A stretch of DNA of 64,000 bases from Verrucomicrobiota bacterium (GCA_017309115.1 JAFLEF010000008.1:62001-126000); one strand, 5' to 3'; numbered from the stretch's first letter, positions 1 to 9,417 are shown. Notes: a model not told the origin generated them from the sequence alone. A program made the numbers and translations.

Positions 1-3000
1 CGTAGTCCTGCGACGTGCGATTCGCCACTGGCACCGCGGCAGCCCAGCGGGTCAGACCTTGGGCGGCAGCAGCGGCTGAATCCTTGGGCCAAGTGACCGG
101 CGGCAGCGACCGCAGGGCCCGGGCGGCCACGGGAACTTCGACGCCACGATTAATCAGCGCAGTGAGTGCGGCGAAGATCGCTTCCGGTTCAGTGTTCATG
201 CTGACGCTCGCGCGAATGGCGGTGCGTTGCAGGGCTCCCAACGGATCGCCGCCGACTTTGACGCTGCCGCTCGGATCGGGCGCCGGATTGGAGGTCTGCT
301 TGAAGACTTCCCGGCGGTCAGAATCAAGGACCACCAGGGTGTAGCCGTCCAAGCGGCGGCCGAGATCGGCGTCGGTTCGATTCCAGAGGACCACGGAGTC
401 GATGGTGCGACTGTTGCCGAGGTCCACTTCCCACCACGGATTGCGTTCGTTTTCGGTGCTGTGGGTCTGGGAATTGTTGCCCCACTGACCATCCGTGCGG
501 CCGTCGATGGCCCGGGAGGCATCTCCGCCGTTGGAGGTGCTGGACTGGGTGGCTTTGCCTTGGGGGGCGATGTTCTTGCCGTCGCTGAAGACTTCGACTT
601 CGGCCAGCGTGAGGGTTCCACGGCGAGGCAGTTCGACCCGGACGAAGCGGCCTTCGCCGCCGGGCTTGGCCTGGGCCGCGGCCACCATGTTCGGCGGCAG
701 GGCGGTCAGGAGCGGTTTCACCAGGGGCATCGCCTTGGCCCGGACGTCGGCGTCGTTGAGCAGCGGAATGCCGTTGAGCAATTCGGTCAGCGTCTTTGCC
801 GAACCCGAGGCGTCGGTCCAGACGGTGGTAAAGGAGTCATCGGCCAGCGCGCGGGCAGCCCAAGCGGCCTGGCGGACTTCCGGCGAAGGTCCGGAGGTGC
901 TCAAGGCCACCAGTTTGGGGCGGACGGCCCGGAGATCATCGGCCGACTGCAGCGGCAACTGTCGGGCAAGATTGGCGGCAACGGTGGCGTCGACAGAACT
1001 CGGGCTTTCCAGCAAACCGAACAGAACGGCCAGCTTGGTGGTGTTGCGCTGCGTCGCCAAGCGATTGAGGGCCGCGGCGCGGTCGGCGTCGTTGGCATCC
1101 GGACGGAGCAGCAGAGCTTCCATCACTTCGGCGGTCGGCGGGAGTTGGGTCAGTTCGGCGGTGGTCACGCCCTTGATCAGGTACTTAACTCCGGCCGGAT
1201 TGTTGGCCGCGATCGGCTTGCCGGCGGCGATGGCTTCGCGCCACCAAGGTTGCAACTGCCGCAAGCTCTCCTTGAGGGTGTAATCGAGGTAGTAGTCGGT
1301 CGGTTGCTTGAGGATCTCCAGGGCCACGTTGGCGGCTTCGGCCTGCCGATAGAAGCTGGCGGCGCGGACGGCTTCGAGGCGGACCCGGGGAGCTGGATCG
1401 TTGGCAATCGCGGCGAAGCGGGTCAGGGAATCGGGCACCCGATCACGCCAGTAGCAGAGGACGCGGGCGGCAGCGGCGCGGGCCCGAGGATCGGAGGACT
1501 TCAGGACGCGCTCCAGCAACTGGAGATCCACTACGTTGTGCCATTCGTGCACCCACAGACCTTCCAACACGTGGTGTTCGTAGGCCGGGTCCTTGGGATC
1601 CAGACCGGCGATCCACTTCTTGACGGCGGGGATGACCTTGGCGGTGTCGCGTTCCCCTAGTTCGATTTTGGCCAACTCGCGCGTGCCATTCTCCGGCACC
1701 TTGAGCAGTTCCAACAAGGCTTCAATGGGTTCGCCATCGATCTTGGCGGGCTTCAACAGCGGTCGGGACGGATAGGTGATGCGGTAGATGCGGCCGTGGA
1801 TGGAATCGCGGTTCGGATCGCGCAAATGGTGCTGCATGTGTCCGATGAGCGGCTTGTGCCAGTCTGCGAAGTACAGGGCACCATCTGGGCCAACGCTGAT
1901 GCAGATCGGGCGGAAGTTCGGATCGGTCGAGGAGATCAGGTCCGGCTGGGTTTCACCCTTCAGGCCGGAGCCGTCTTCGGTGACCTTGACGTTGAACACG
2001 CCGAGGAAGCTGATGACGTTCAGGTTCAGGAAATTCCCCTGGAGATCATCCGGGAAATGGCGGCTGGAGAGAATTCCCGTGCCGGGGCAGGGGCGCGACG
2101 GGCGGTCCCAGAACTCCTTCATACCCCCGTGCTTGGCCGGGTAATCGATATGGCCGCTGAAGGCCGGCGCGAAGTAGGTGTTGTTGCCGGTGGCGTCGGT
2201 GACGAAGTCATTGCCCCAGTAATCGAAGACGCGGCCGTGCGGATTGGCGAAGCCGTAGGCGATATAGGTTTCGAACTTTCCGGTGCGCGGTTCGAAGCGG
2301 TAGATAGCGCCGTCGTTGTTCCGGACCGGTCCGCGGGCGGTTTCGATCTGAGTGCGGTGGAACACACCATCGCTGAGGTAGATGGAGCCGCCCGGGTCGA
2401 GACACACGGCATTGGCGGTGTGGTGGGAGTCGGCGGAATCCAGACCCATCAAGATGCGTTCCTTCCAATCGGCCTTTCCATCGCCGTCGGTGTCGCGGAC
2501 GAACCAAAGGTCGGGTGCCTGAACGATGAGCACGCCATCCTTGTAGAATTGGAATCCCGTGGGGCAGTTCAGGTCGCCGAGGAACTTGGTCATCTTGTCG
2601 GCTTTGCCGTCGCCGTTGGTGTCTTCAAAGATCAACAGGCTGTCCCCTTCCTTGCTGTCCGGGCTCCGGCTCGGGTAGTTCGGCCACACGGCCACCCACA
2701 GTCGGCCCTTGGTATCCCAGGCCATCTGGACTGGGTTGGCCAGTTCCGGGAACTGATCTTCGGCTGCGAACAGATTCACCTTCATGCCGGCATGCACCGA
2801 CATCTTGCTGATGGCTTCCTCGCCGCCGAGGAACTGATACGAGCCATCCGGATTCGGGCCCGGCTTGTTGCTCGGCACTTTGGTGACCGGCGGGAGATTG
2901 CTGTCGTCGATCTCGGGATCGCCGCCAGCCGCCACGCCCCAAACGCGTTTGTCCCGATTGGCGGTCAGGGTGTCGCGGACCGACATTTCCTCCTGCATGA

Positions 3001-3901
3001 CCTTGTAGTTGGAAATGTACGGCGCCGGCGCATTGCGGTCGGAAATGAAGGCGCCTTTGTCGGCTTGATAAGCCAGGGCGGAGCGACCGCCGTACACGTT
3101 GTACCCGTCCACCGTCCGATAACGGGCATGCCATTGGGCGTTCTTGTCGTTGATCGCGGCCCGGAGGCGTTCGCGATTGCCGCCGGGAGCGGGTTGGCCG
3201 AAGAGGGACTGAAAGAGAATGGGTGCCAGCGCTTGGTCGCCCGCCTCGGTGAGCAGGAAGCCATTGACCGTCAAGGAACGACCGGCTTGGGCGGCCTGGG
3301 CGAAGAGTTGGAGCGACGGGGTGAAGAGGTCCACGTACTGGACGTCATTGGCCTTGGCGACCTCGGCGATGGCGTCGGCGTACAGTTTCAGTTGGGCGTT
3401 CAGTGGCGCGGGATCCGGATAGTTGGGGTCCTGATGCCGTTCCGCCGCAATGGGAGACACCAGCACCAGCCGGGGCGACGCCTTACCGGAGTAGTTCTTG
3501 GCCAGGGTTTCCTTCACGAACTTGTCGAGGTCCGTCTTGAACTGCGGCAGTCCGGAGGCGCCTTTGAAGGATTCGTTGAAGCCGAAGAACGCCAGGATGA
3601 CGTCGGCCTGCACCTTCTTCAGCCAATCATCGGGCGAACCGAAGTTCTCCGAGCGATGGCGGGTGACGACTTCATCCCCCGCGACGGCGAGATTTCGAAA
3701 GACCAGGTTCCGGTCGGGAAACTGGGCGTGAACCAAGGTTTCGAAATACCCGTCATGCTGCATCCGGTCCGCGAGGGCATTGCCGATCAGGGCAACGCGG
3801 GTTCCAGAGGGAAGATCGAGTTTTTCAGGAGCGGCTGCCTGGATTCGCGCACACCAGAGCACCGCGACAACGCAAACCCACCAACGAACGAAAGAATTCA
3901 T
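1..3901 (-). CDS. PVC-type haem-binding (CxxCH) dehydrogenase-like protein with N-terminal SGNH hydrolase domain; 3' end outside window
   Basis: Large secreted multidomain protein of a family that Planctomycetes and Verrucomicrobia carry in many paralogues, thought to act as periplasmic dehydrogenases or electron carriers. The frame is open from an ATG at 3901 to the window edge (1300 codons). Residues 1-25 form a signal peptide. About 30-250 resemble an SGNH/GDSL hydrolase (ALIGNALADRM, FFGFNESF). About 360-700 are the PVC beta-propeller with calcium-type loops (DTDGDGKAD). About 715-1070 are helical HEAT-like repeats. About 1090-1200 are an F5/8 type C (discoidin-like) carbohydrate-binding domain (NPWWEVDLG, LWNRTDADLG). 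The CxxCH motif expected near the C-terminus lies outside the window, so the haem assignment is by family. The plus-strand open frames here are shadows. Confidence 0.85.
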   Translation of the reverse strand, partial: MNSFVRWWVCVVAVLWCARIQAAAPEKLDLPSGTRVALIGNALADRMQHDGYFETLVHAQFPDRNLVFRNLAVAGDEVVTRHRSENFGSPDDWLKKVQADVILAFFGFNESFKGASGLPQFKTDLDKFVKETLAKNYSGKASPRLVLVSPIAAERHQDPNYPDPAPLNAQLKLYADAIAEVAKANDVQYVDLFTPSLQLFAQAAQAGRSLTVNGFLLTEAGDQALAPILFQSLFGQPAPGGNRERLRAAINDKNAQWHARYRTVDGYNVYGGRSALAYQADKGAFISDRNAPAPYISNYKVMQEEMSVRDTLTANRDKRVWGVAAGGDPEIDDSNLPPVTKVPSNKPGPNPDGSYQFLGGEEAISKMSVHAGMKVNLFAAEDQFPELANPVQMAWDTKGRLWVAVWPNYPSRSPDSKEGDSLLIFEDTNGDGKADKMTKFLGDLNCPTGFQFYKDGVLIVQAPDLWFVRDTDGDGKADWKERILMGLDSADSHHTANAVCLDPGGSIYLSDGVFHRTQIETARGPVRNNDGAIYRFEPRTGKFETYIAYGFANPHGRVFDYWGNDFVTDATGNNTYFAPAFSGHIDYPAKHGGMKEFWDRPSRPCPGTGILSSRHFPDDLQGNFLNLNVISFLGVFNVKVTEDGSGLKGETQPDLISSTDPNFRPICISVGPDGALYFADWHKPLIGHMQHHLRDPNRDSIHGRIYRITYPSRPLLKPAKIDGEPIEALLELLKVPENGTRELAKIELGERDTAKVIPAVKKWIAGLDPKDPAYEHHVLEGLWVHEWHNVVDLQLLERVLKSSDPRARAAAARVLCYWRDRVPDSLTRFAAIANDPAPRVRLEAVRAASFYRQAEAANVALEILKQPTDYYLDYTLKESLRQLQPWWREAIAAGKPIAANNPAGVKYLIKGVTTAELTQLPPTAEVMEALLLRPDANDADRAAALNRLATQRNTTKLAVLFGLLESPSSVDATVAANLARQLPLQSADDLRAVRPKLVALSTSGPSPEVRQAAWAARALADDSFTTVWTDASGSAKTLTELLNGIPLLNDADVRAKAMPLVKPLLTALPPNMVAAAQAKPGGEGRFVRVELPRRGTLTLAEVEVFSDGKNIAPQGKATQSSTSNGGDASRAIDGRTDGQWGNNSQTHSTENERNPWWEVDLGNSRTIDSVVLWNRTDADLGRRLDGYTLVVLDSDRREVFKQTSNPAPDPSGSVKVGGDPLGALQRTAIRASVSMNTEPEAIFAALTALINRGVEVPVAARALRSLPPVTWPKDSAAAAAQGLTRWAAAVPVANRTSQDY

Positions 3902-4033
3902 GGCCGAAGAAGCAGGGAACGTAGGGGAAGCTCCACCAACGTGGAAAGATCCAAACCACCCCGAACCGCTTCGGACGTTGCCGGGGGGAGGGAGATTCAT
4001 CTGGTGAAGCTGAGAGCTGAGCGAAGCGAAGCG

Positions 4034-4125
4034 GGTAGGGCGAAGCTCTGCGGAGCCGGACGTGGGTGGACTCCTGACGCGTCATTCGTCGGGACGTGAA
4101 CGGCTCGGTGGAACCTCGCCCCACC
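4034..4125 (+). repeat. Family A hairpin repeat, copy 1
   Basis: A 92-bp near-palindrome between the start of the PVC protein gene (3901) and the stop of tolC (4321). The left arm begins GGTAGGGCGA and the right arm ends CTCGCCCCACC; the arms pair over about 29 positions around a loop containing ACGCGT. Preceded at 4008-4021 and followed at 4135-4160 by GCTGAGA heptamers (family D). Confidence 0.8.
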
Positions 4126-4187
4126 GGGGGGGGAGAAGCTGAGAGCTGAGAGCTGAGAGGTAAAGCGGGAGGCGGTAAGCGGGAAGC

Positions 4188-4279
4188 GGTAGGGCGACGC
4201 TCTGCGGAGCCGGACGTGTGTGGATTCCTGACGCGTTAATCGTCGGGACGCGAACGGCTCGATGGAATTTCGCCCGACC
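4188..4279 (+). repeat. Family A hairpin repeat, copy 2
   Basis: Second 92-bp copy in the same 419-bp gap. It is preceded by AAGCGGT-type heptamers (family E, 4163-4190) and followed at 4288-4318 by CTCTCAG heptamers, the reverse complement of family D, which stop three bases from the tolC stop codon. The right end is degenerate (CGCCCGACC). The rest of 3902-4320 holds no gene I can support. Confidence 0.8.
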
Positions 4280-4320
4280 GGCTTTTCTCTCAGCTCTCAG
4301 CTCTCAGCTCTCAGCTGGTA

Positions 4321-5670
4321 TCAGTTCGCGACCGTGAGTCGGGTGCCTTCGCCCATCGCCCGATCCAGCCGCGCCAGAGCCACCGAGTAGTCCCGCAGCG
4401 CCAGGGACTGGGTCGTGCGGGAGTCGGTCAGGGCTGTTTGGGCCGAGAGCACGTCCAGTTGGGTTCCGGTCCCAGCGTCGTTGCGGGCCATCGCCAGGCG
4501 GACGGCTTCCTCGGCTTGCTCAATCACTTTGAGCTGAGATTCCAAGACCTGCTGGGCCTCGATGAAGTTGGAATAGGCGGTCCGGACTTCGAGTTCGACC
4601 TTCCGGGTGGTGTCGTCCTGCTCAATTTGCGAGCGCGAGAGGCGAGCCTTGGCGACGTCCACCTTGCCCTTGGTCAGGCCGAAGTCCCAGATGCTCCAGT
4701 TCATCTGCGCCCCGGCGGTCCAGCCGTCGGTCTTCAAGGAAAGGTCGTCGGCAAAGTTGCGGCTTTGCCATTGGTAACCGCCGCCAATGGAAAGGTTGGG
4801 GTAGTAGTTGGCCCGGGCTTGAGTGACTTCTTCGCGGCGAATCTGTTTCTCCTTGGAACGGGCGGTGAGCTCGGGGCGTTGGTCCCGGGCTTTGGCAAGG
4901 GCAATGGGCAGAGAGATGTCCAGCGGAGTCGCCTTCAGACGGTCGGATAGGTCCAGGGGAATATTCTCCGCCGCGTTGGTGGGAATGTTCCAGCCCAGCA
5001 GGGTGGCGAGGTTGTTCTTGGCAATGCGGTAGCCGTTTTGAGCGCGAATCAGTCGGGGTCGGGCATTGGCCAGTTCGACTTCGGCGCGCAGGACATTGAA
5101 GCGTGGGGCGGTTCCGGCTTCGTAGCGCCGTTTCTGATCGGTGAGTTCCCGTTCCAGCAACTCGATTGAGGCCTTCTGGGTCCCAATCTGTTCCAGGGCC
5201 AGGAGGGCGTCGTCGTAGGAGATTTTGATGTTCAACAGGGCGTCAGCGACCTGGGCCTGAAACTGGGCCAGAGCAGCTTCGCGGGTCAGACTGGCAGCGC
5301 GAACCTGGGAGCGAATTTTGCCGCCGGCATAGACGGGTTGGGTCACCAGGATGTTGGCGTTCCACAACTTGTCGTTCTGAAACTGGAAATCGAACCCGGG
5401 GATGTTGACGACTTCGATCTGCGCGCTGTCGATGGCTTGAAACGTGCCGCCACTGGTGAGCCGGGGTCGGATGGCGGACTTCAATTGCAGCGCCACGCCA
5501 TAGGCTTCCTCGACGTCCTGACGTCCCTTGAGAATCGCCGGACTTTGCTGCAGGGCGATGTCGAGCGCGTCGTTGAGGGAGATCGGTTGGGTGGGCCAGG
5601 GCAAAGCACCCGGGGTTTGGGCCCAGGCGGACCAGGCGACGAGAGTACCGAGCAGGAACCAGAGTTTCAT
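4321..5670 (-). CDS. TolC-family outer membrane efflux protein
   Basis: Outer membrane channel of a tripartite efflux or type I export system; it would form the trimeric tunnel joining the adaptor encoded upstream to the exterior. 449 residues, the usual length for the family. Signal peptide about residues 1-17 (ending SAWAQ), then two repeated OEP halves (about 30-220 and 240-440) of long helices and beta segments, for example the first-half start SLNDALDIALQQSP. It is the last gene of the minus-strand operon regulator-permease-ATPase-adaptor-TolC, starting 21 bp after the adaptor stop. The stop codon lies directly beside a repeat array. Substrate unknown. Confidence 0.92.
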   Translation of the reverse strand: MKLWFLLGTLVAWSAWAQTPGALPWPTQPISLNDALDIALQQSPAILKGRQDVEEAYGVALQLKSAIRPRLTSGGTFQAIDSAQIEVVNIPGFDFQFQNDKLWNANILVTQPVYAGGKIRSQVRAASLTREAALAQFQAQVADALLNIKISYDDALLALEQIGTQKASIELLERELTDQKRRYEAGTAPRFNVLRAEVELANARPRLIRAQNGYRIAKNNLATLLGWNIPTNAAENIPLDLSDRLKATPLDISLPIALAKARDQRPELTARSKEKQIRREEVTQARANYYPNLSIGGGYQWQSRNFADDLSLKTDGWTAGAQMNWSIWDFGLTKGKVDVAKARLSRSQIEQDDTTRKVELEVRTAYSNFIEAQQVLESQLKVIEQAEEAVRLAMARNDAGTGTQLDVLSAQTALTDSRTTQSLALRDYSVALARLDRAMGEGTRLTVAN

Positions 5671-5691
5671 GGGGCAGACCGAAAGGGAAAG

Positions 5692-6660
5692 TCAGGGAGT
5701 TTGGGTGACCGGCTTGGAGGGACCAGTGCTGACGGGACGTTCGATGAACACATCGACCTGCTGGCCGACGTAAACCGGGAAGTCCGGACGGTCGAATTCA
5801 TAGATCAGTTGCAGAACGCGGGTGTCCACCCGTTCCAAGCTGTCGCCCGTGAGGCTGCGTTTGGGCACGACATAGGGTTCGATGCGAAGAAACCGCAGCG
5901 GAATGCGCAGGTCGGAGTGTCCTTTGAGCGAGGCGACGGCGGGCTGATCGGGCTGGACCAAGACGGCGTTCTGTTCGTCCACATCGCAACGGACCTGCAA
6001 CCGGCTGACATCTCCGAGGAGCATCAGGGGTTCGCTGAGGGCCGAGGCCGGGGCGAATTCACCGCCGCGCACGTTGACCTGAAGAACCTCGCCTTCCCGG
6101 GGAGCGCGCACGGTCAGTACCTCGACTTCGGTCCGGGCCTGCTCTAGTTGACTTGAAGTCGCGGCGATCTGCGCGGTGATGGCGGCTAGGCGAGCTTTGT
6201 TGGCCTCCACGGCGAACCAGCGTCGGCGCAGGTCATCCTCGGAGGCGACGTCGTCCTTACGCAGCTTGGTAAAGCGATCGAGTTGATCCTGGGCGTCGGC
6301 GAGGGCGACTTCCTCGGCGGCCAGCGTGGCTTTCATGGCGTTGAGCTGGGCCGTGGTGACCTCAAGTCGGGCGCGGGCTTCGCGATCGTCGAGCTGAAAG
6401 AGCGGATCGCCGGCCTGGATTCGGTCGCCGACTTTGACGTGAACTTTCGTGACCACCGCGCCCTTGGGAGAGGCGATGCGGACGTTTTCGCGGGCGGCTT
6501 CAATCAGACCGGTGGCCGCGACGGTGTTCGGAAACGGCGAACGGGCGGGTTCGGAGACCGGCGGCGGGGCGGGGGGCCTCTTCTGCATCTGCCGCGCGAG
6601 CAACACGGCGGCGCTGATGCCGGCAAGGGCGAGGTAGAAACTGACGCGTTTGAAGAGCAT
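5692..6660 (-). CDS. HlyD-family periplasmic adaptor subunit (membrane fusion protein)
   Basis: Adaptor bridging the inner-membrane ABC transporter to TolC. About 322 residues: N-terminal membrane anchor at roughly 5-22, proline-rich linker, first half of the lipoyl/barrel-sandwich domain (ASPKGAVVTKVHVKVGD), a coiled-coil hairpin at about 95-180 rich in Ala/Glu/Gln, second lipoyl half (VRAPREGEVLQVNV), then a beta-barrel. The ATG at 6660 is preferred because it starts just before the hydrophobic anchor; an in-frame TTG at 6669 overlaps the upstream stop codon and is possible if the genes are translationally coupled. Resembles DevB/HlyD-type adaptors paired with DevC-like permeases. Confidence 0.88.
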   Translation of the reverse strand: MLFKRVSFYLALAGISAAVLLARQMQKRPPAPPPVSEPARSPFPNTVAATGLIEAARENVRIASPKGAVVTKVHVKVGDRIQAGDPLFQLDDREARARLEVTTAQLNAMKATLAAEEVALADAQDQLDRFTKLRKDDVASEDDLRRRWFAVEANKARLAAITAQIAATSSQLEQARTEVEVLTVRAPREGEVLQVNVRGGEFAPASALSEPLMLLGDVSRLQVRCDVDEQNAVLVQPDQPAVASLKGHSDLRIPLRFLRIEPYVVPKRSLTGDSLERVDTRVLQLIYEFDRPDFPVYVGQQVDVFIERPVSTGPSKPVTQTP

Positions 6661-6665
6661 GGGGA

Positions 6666-7415
6666 TCAACGGTGCGTGGTGAGAAAGGAGCGGATGGCCT
6701 CGCCGGCGAGAACGGAGCGGACCCGGCCGTCCTCCATTTCGGTAATGCGATCGGCGAAGTTGTAGGTCCGGGGATCGTGCGTGACGATGATCACACAGCG
6801 GCCGGGGGCGCGGGCGGCGCCGGCGAGCAATTCCATGATTTGATGTCCGGTGACGGAATCCAGAGCGCTGGTGGGTTCGTCGCAGATGATCAGGCGGGGT
6901 TCGTGCACCAACGCCCGGGCGATGGCCACGCGCTGCTGTTGTCCACCGGACAGGCTGGTGGGACGGGCCTGGATTTTCTCTCCCAGCCCCACGCGTTTGA
7001 GCATTTCAGCGGCGCGTTCCTCGGCTTCCCGCCGGTGGACTCCGCCCAAGAGCAGCGGCACGCTGACGTTTTCCACGCAGTTGATCGTTGGGATGAGATT
7101 AAACTGTTGGAAGATAAAGCCGATGTTGCGTCCGCGGAAGGCGGTGACGGCTCCCCGGCTCAACTGATTCAGGTGCTGGCCGAACACCGTGACGCTCCCG
7201 GAATCCCATTCGAGGGTCCCCGCCACCACCGAGAGCAACGTCGTCTTGCCGCATCCGCTGGGGCCGACCACCAAGTGCAATTCGCCTTCGCGGGTTTCAA
7301 AATCAATGCCCTTGAGGGCGACGGTTTTGGCGTCCCCTGACCCGAAGGTCTTGGTCAGTCCGGTCACCCGAACAGCGTGTACGGCGGGCGGAGTTTCGAG
7401 GGGGGCGGAGTTCAT
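6666..7415 (-). CDS. ABC transporter ATP-binding protein (MacB/LolD/DevA type)
   Basis: ATPase energising the FtsX-like permease encoded just upstream. About 249 residues with Walker A GPSGCGKTT, Q-loop FQQFNLIP, signature LSGGQQQR, Walker B LIICDEP and the H-loop histidine in VTHD. These features and the length fit the MacB/LolD/DevA subfamily. The ATG at 7415 begins 20 bp after the permease stop; an upstream in-frame TTG (7451) would overlap the permease gene and is less likely. The gene ends within the start region of the adaptor gene, showing tight operon packing. Confidence 0.92.
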   Translation of the reverse strand: MNSAPLETPPAVHAVRVTGLTKTFGSGDAKTVALKGIDFETREGELHLVVGPSGCGKTTLLSVVAGTLEWDSGSVTVFGQHLNQLSRGAVTAFRGRNIGFIFQQFNLIPTINCVENVSVPLLLGGVHRREAEERAAEMLKRVGLGEKIQARPTSLSGGQQQRVAIARALVHEPRLIICDEPTSALDSVTGHQIMELLAGAARAPGRCVIIVTHDPRTYNFADRITEMEDGRVRSVLAGEAIRSFLTTHR

Positions 7416-7434
7416 GGCCAGGCGGGGAAGGGGA

Positions 7435-8577
7435 TCAGCCGCGGAACACAATGGCGGCTTCGAGTCGAGCCACCCGCCGAATGCCCAGCAAGGCGGAGAA
7501 CAGGCAGATCACGATGACCGCACTGCCGGTCAGCAGCATGGCCGACGGCAGGAAAATGAAGGGGAACGCTCCTCCGGACCGGGTGGCGGCCCAGCCGAAG
7601 GCGGCGGTGAGACCGATGCCAATGCCGTATCCGAGCAGACCGACGGTGAAGGCCTGCAGGAGCAGCATGCGGGCGAGCAGACCGGTTCCGGCGCCCATGG
7701 CTTTGAGGGCGCCCAGATTGCGCAGATTCTCGAGAACGAAGGAGTAGAAGGTTTGTCCGGCCACCGCGATTCCCACGATGAAGCCCAGAATGATCGTGGT
7801 CATGAACGAGGCCGGAATGCCGGTGTTCTTCCAGATGAAATCGAGCGTGGCGTCATTGAATTCCGGAACGGTGTAGGCGCGCAGTCCCGTTTCGCGTTCG
7901 ATGGCCCGGGCGACTTCTTCGGGTGTGAGGCCTGGCTTGGGCTCCGCCAGAATAATGGAAAGCATTTTGCGCTGACGCGGGGCGTATTGGAGGGCCTGGT
8001 CGTAGGAGGTGAACACGTAGGGATATCCGAAGAACTGGCGCTCGGTACGGCAGATGCCGACGACCCGGGCTTCGCGATCGTTGATTTCGATGGTGTCGCC
8101 CACTCCCAAGGGTCGGCCGAGTCCGGCGGAGAGGCGTTGGGTCGCCAATTGATCAATCACCACGCGGTTCGGCAGGCGCAGTTGTTCCAGATCGCCTTCA
8201 ATCATTTCCGGCGGGCGTCCCTTCAGGGTCGCGGCGTGTAGACCTACGAGGAGAATGGGTTTGTCGGCTCCCGAGATCGTGCGGGCCTTGAGCACCGACT
8301 GAAACAAGGGAACGGCATAATCAACGCCGGAGACACTGCGCACCCGGTTAACATCGGTGTCGCGTAGCGCCTTGGTTTCGTTGACCTGTTCCACGGTGCG
8401 CTCCACGACCCAAATGGAGGCCCGCATGTTGCGGAGATTACTGGTGGTCCACGATAGCAAGCCTTGGAAGACCCCGAACTGCTGGGTCATGAGCAAAGCG
8501 GAGAAGGTCAGTCCGCCCAGCAGCATCGCGTATTTGGCGCGATCTCCGAACAGCATTTTGAGGGCGAGATGATACAT
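7435..8577 (-). CDS. FtsX-like ABC transporter permease (DevC/MacB-like)
   Basis: Inner-membrane permease of the efflux operon. 380 residues: one N-terminal membrane segment (about 18-40), a periplasmic domain of about 200 residues (about 45-255), then three C-terminal segments near 265-290, 310-335 and 350-370. This 1+3 arrangement is that of MacB/DevC/FtsX permeases. The NLRNLGALKAMGA stretch before the third segment is typical of FtsX domains. It starts 12 bp after the TetR-family gene ends, so it is probably co-transcribed with its own regulator. Confidence 0.9.
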   Translation of the reverse strand: MYHLALKMLFGDRAKYAMLLGGLTFSALLMTQQFGVFQGLLSWTTSNLRNMRASIWVVERTVEQVNETKALRDTDVNRVRSVSGVDYAVPLFQSVLKARTISGADKPILLVGLHAATLKGRPPEMIEGDLEQLRLPNRVVIDQLATQRLSAGLGRPLGVGDTIEINDREARVVGICRTERQFFGYPYVFTSYDQALQYAPRQRKMLSIILAEPKPGLTPEEVARAIERETGLRAYTVPEFNDATLDFIWKNTGIPASFMTTIILGFIVGIAVAGQTFYSFVLENLRNLGALKAMGAGTGLLARMLLLQAFTVGLLGYGIGIGLTAAFGWAATRSGGAFPFIFLPSAMLLTGSAVIVICLFSALLGIRRVARLEAAIVFRG

Positions 8578-8589
8578 GGCAGGGAAGGG

Positions 8590-9282
8590 TCAGCGGCTGA
8601 TCGGGCGGCGCGAGGAGGAAGCGGTTCGGCGGCGGGTTGGGGTTGGGGAGGAGTCGCGCAGGGCGGCCAAGCTGAAGCGGGTGATGTGCTGGGTGAGTTG
8701 GTCCAATTCGATAAAGTCGTAGGCGGATCGGGGTTCCAAGCGGCTGAGCACGGGTCGGCAGTGCGCGTAGAAGAGGATTTGGCCGACGATGCTCAGGCTG
8801 TGGAGTCGCACGGTTTCGGGCGGCGTTCCGGCCGGCAGCAGGGAACCGACGATCTCGTGCAGTTGGTTGGCCTGGGGTTGGATGATCTGGCGGACGAGTT
8901 GGTCGAGCGCAGCGGTGGGTTCGACCATTTCCCGAGCCATCATTCGGCCGTGGCGATTGGCGATTTCCTCCGACAAGACTCTTTGGAGAAAGGAACGAAT
9001 GAAGACTTCCAGGCGCTGTTCGGCAGGTGCGTCGTCAGCGAGGCCGGCATTGGAAGGAAAGCGGGATTGGGCCAGTCGACCTTGGACGCGGAGCACTTCG
9101 CTGTAGAGACCTTCCTTGTCCCGGAAGTGGTAATTGACCGCGGCGACGTTGGCGCCGGCTTTTTGGCAGATTTCCCGAATCGTAGCATTTTGGAATCCGA
9201 CGTCGGCAAACACGTCCGCCGCCGCCTCCAGCAGCGCGGTCCGGGTGACTGCATGTCCCCCTGATTCCGTCGATTCGTCCAT
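8590..9282 (-). CDS. TetR-family transcriptional regulator with CerR-type C-terminal domain
   Basis: Probable repressor of the efflux operon it heads. 230 residues. The N-terminal helix-turn-helix is canonical (residues about 14-55: FADVGFQNATIREICQKAG then VNYHFRDKEGLY). The rest resembles the CerR (DUF1956) ligand-binding domain found in regulators of HlyD/ABC efflux operons. The C-terminal 20 residues are rich in Arg, Ser and Thr and look disordered. The start codon at 9282 lies inside a long dyad (9280-9316), which suggests autoregulation. The inducing ligand cannot be told from the sequence. Confidence 0.9.
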   Translation of the reverse strand: MDESTESGGHAVTRTALLEAAADVFADVGFQNATIREICQKAGANVAAVNYHFRDKEGLYSEVLRVQGRLAQSRFPSNAGLADDAPAEQRLEVFIRSFLQRVLSEEIANRHGRMMAREMVEPTAALDQLVRQIIQPQANQLHEIVGSLLPAGTPPETVRLHSLSIVGQILFYAHCRPVLSRLEPRSAYDFIELDQLTQHITRFSLAALRDSSPTPTRRRTASSSRRPISR

Positions 9283-9316
9283 TTCAAGCGTCAGTTTTAA
9301 ACAGATGTTTGAAATG
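9280..9316. promoter_or_regulatory. 37-bp imperfect palindrome, candidate operator of the TetR-family regulator
   Basis: Dyad centred on 9298 in which 15 of 18 base pairs are symmetric. The outer half-site is CATTTCAAGCGTC on the left against CATTTCAAACATC read from the right, and the core is GTTTTAAAC. It covers the ATG of the TetR-family gene and about 34 bp upstream, where a repressor could block transcription or initiation. Inference from symmetry and position. Confidence 0.6.
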
Positions 9317-9417
9317 TCAATGCGCGGAATCGGGGCACGGAAAAAATTGACCGAGAGGCCGGGCTGGCGAGGTGTGGATCGCGAGCGATTGAGTGAGACG
9401 GGCGGATTCTCCCCGAA

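Noticed and set aside
227..4099. Long plus-strand open frames (477 and 767 codons) opposite the PVC haem protein gene
   Set aside because: Shadows of the high-GC minus-strand gene: rich in Gly, Val and Arg without domain motifs, while the minus strand gives a coherent SGNH/propeller/HEAT/discoidin protein.
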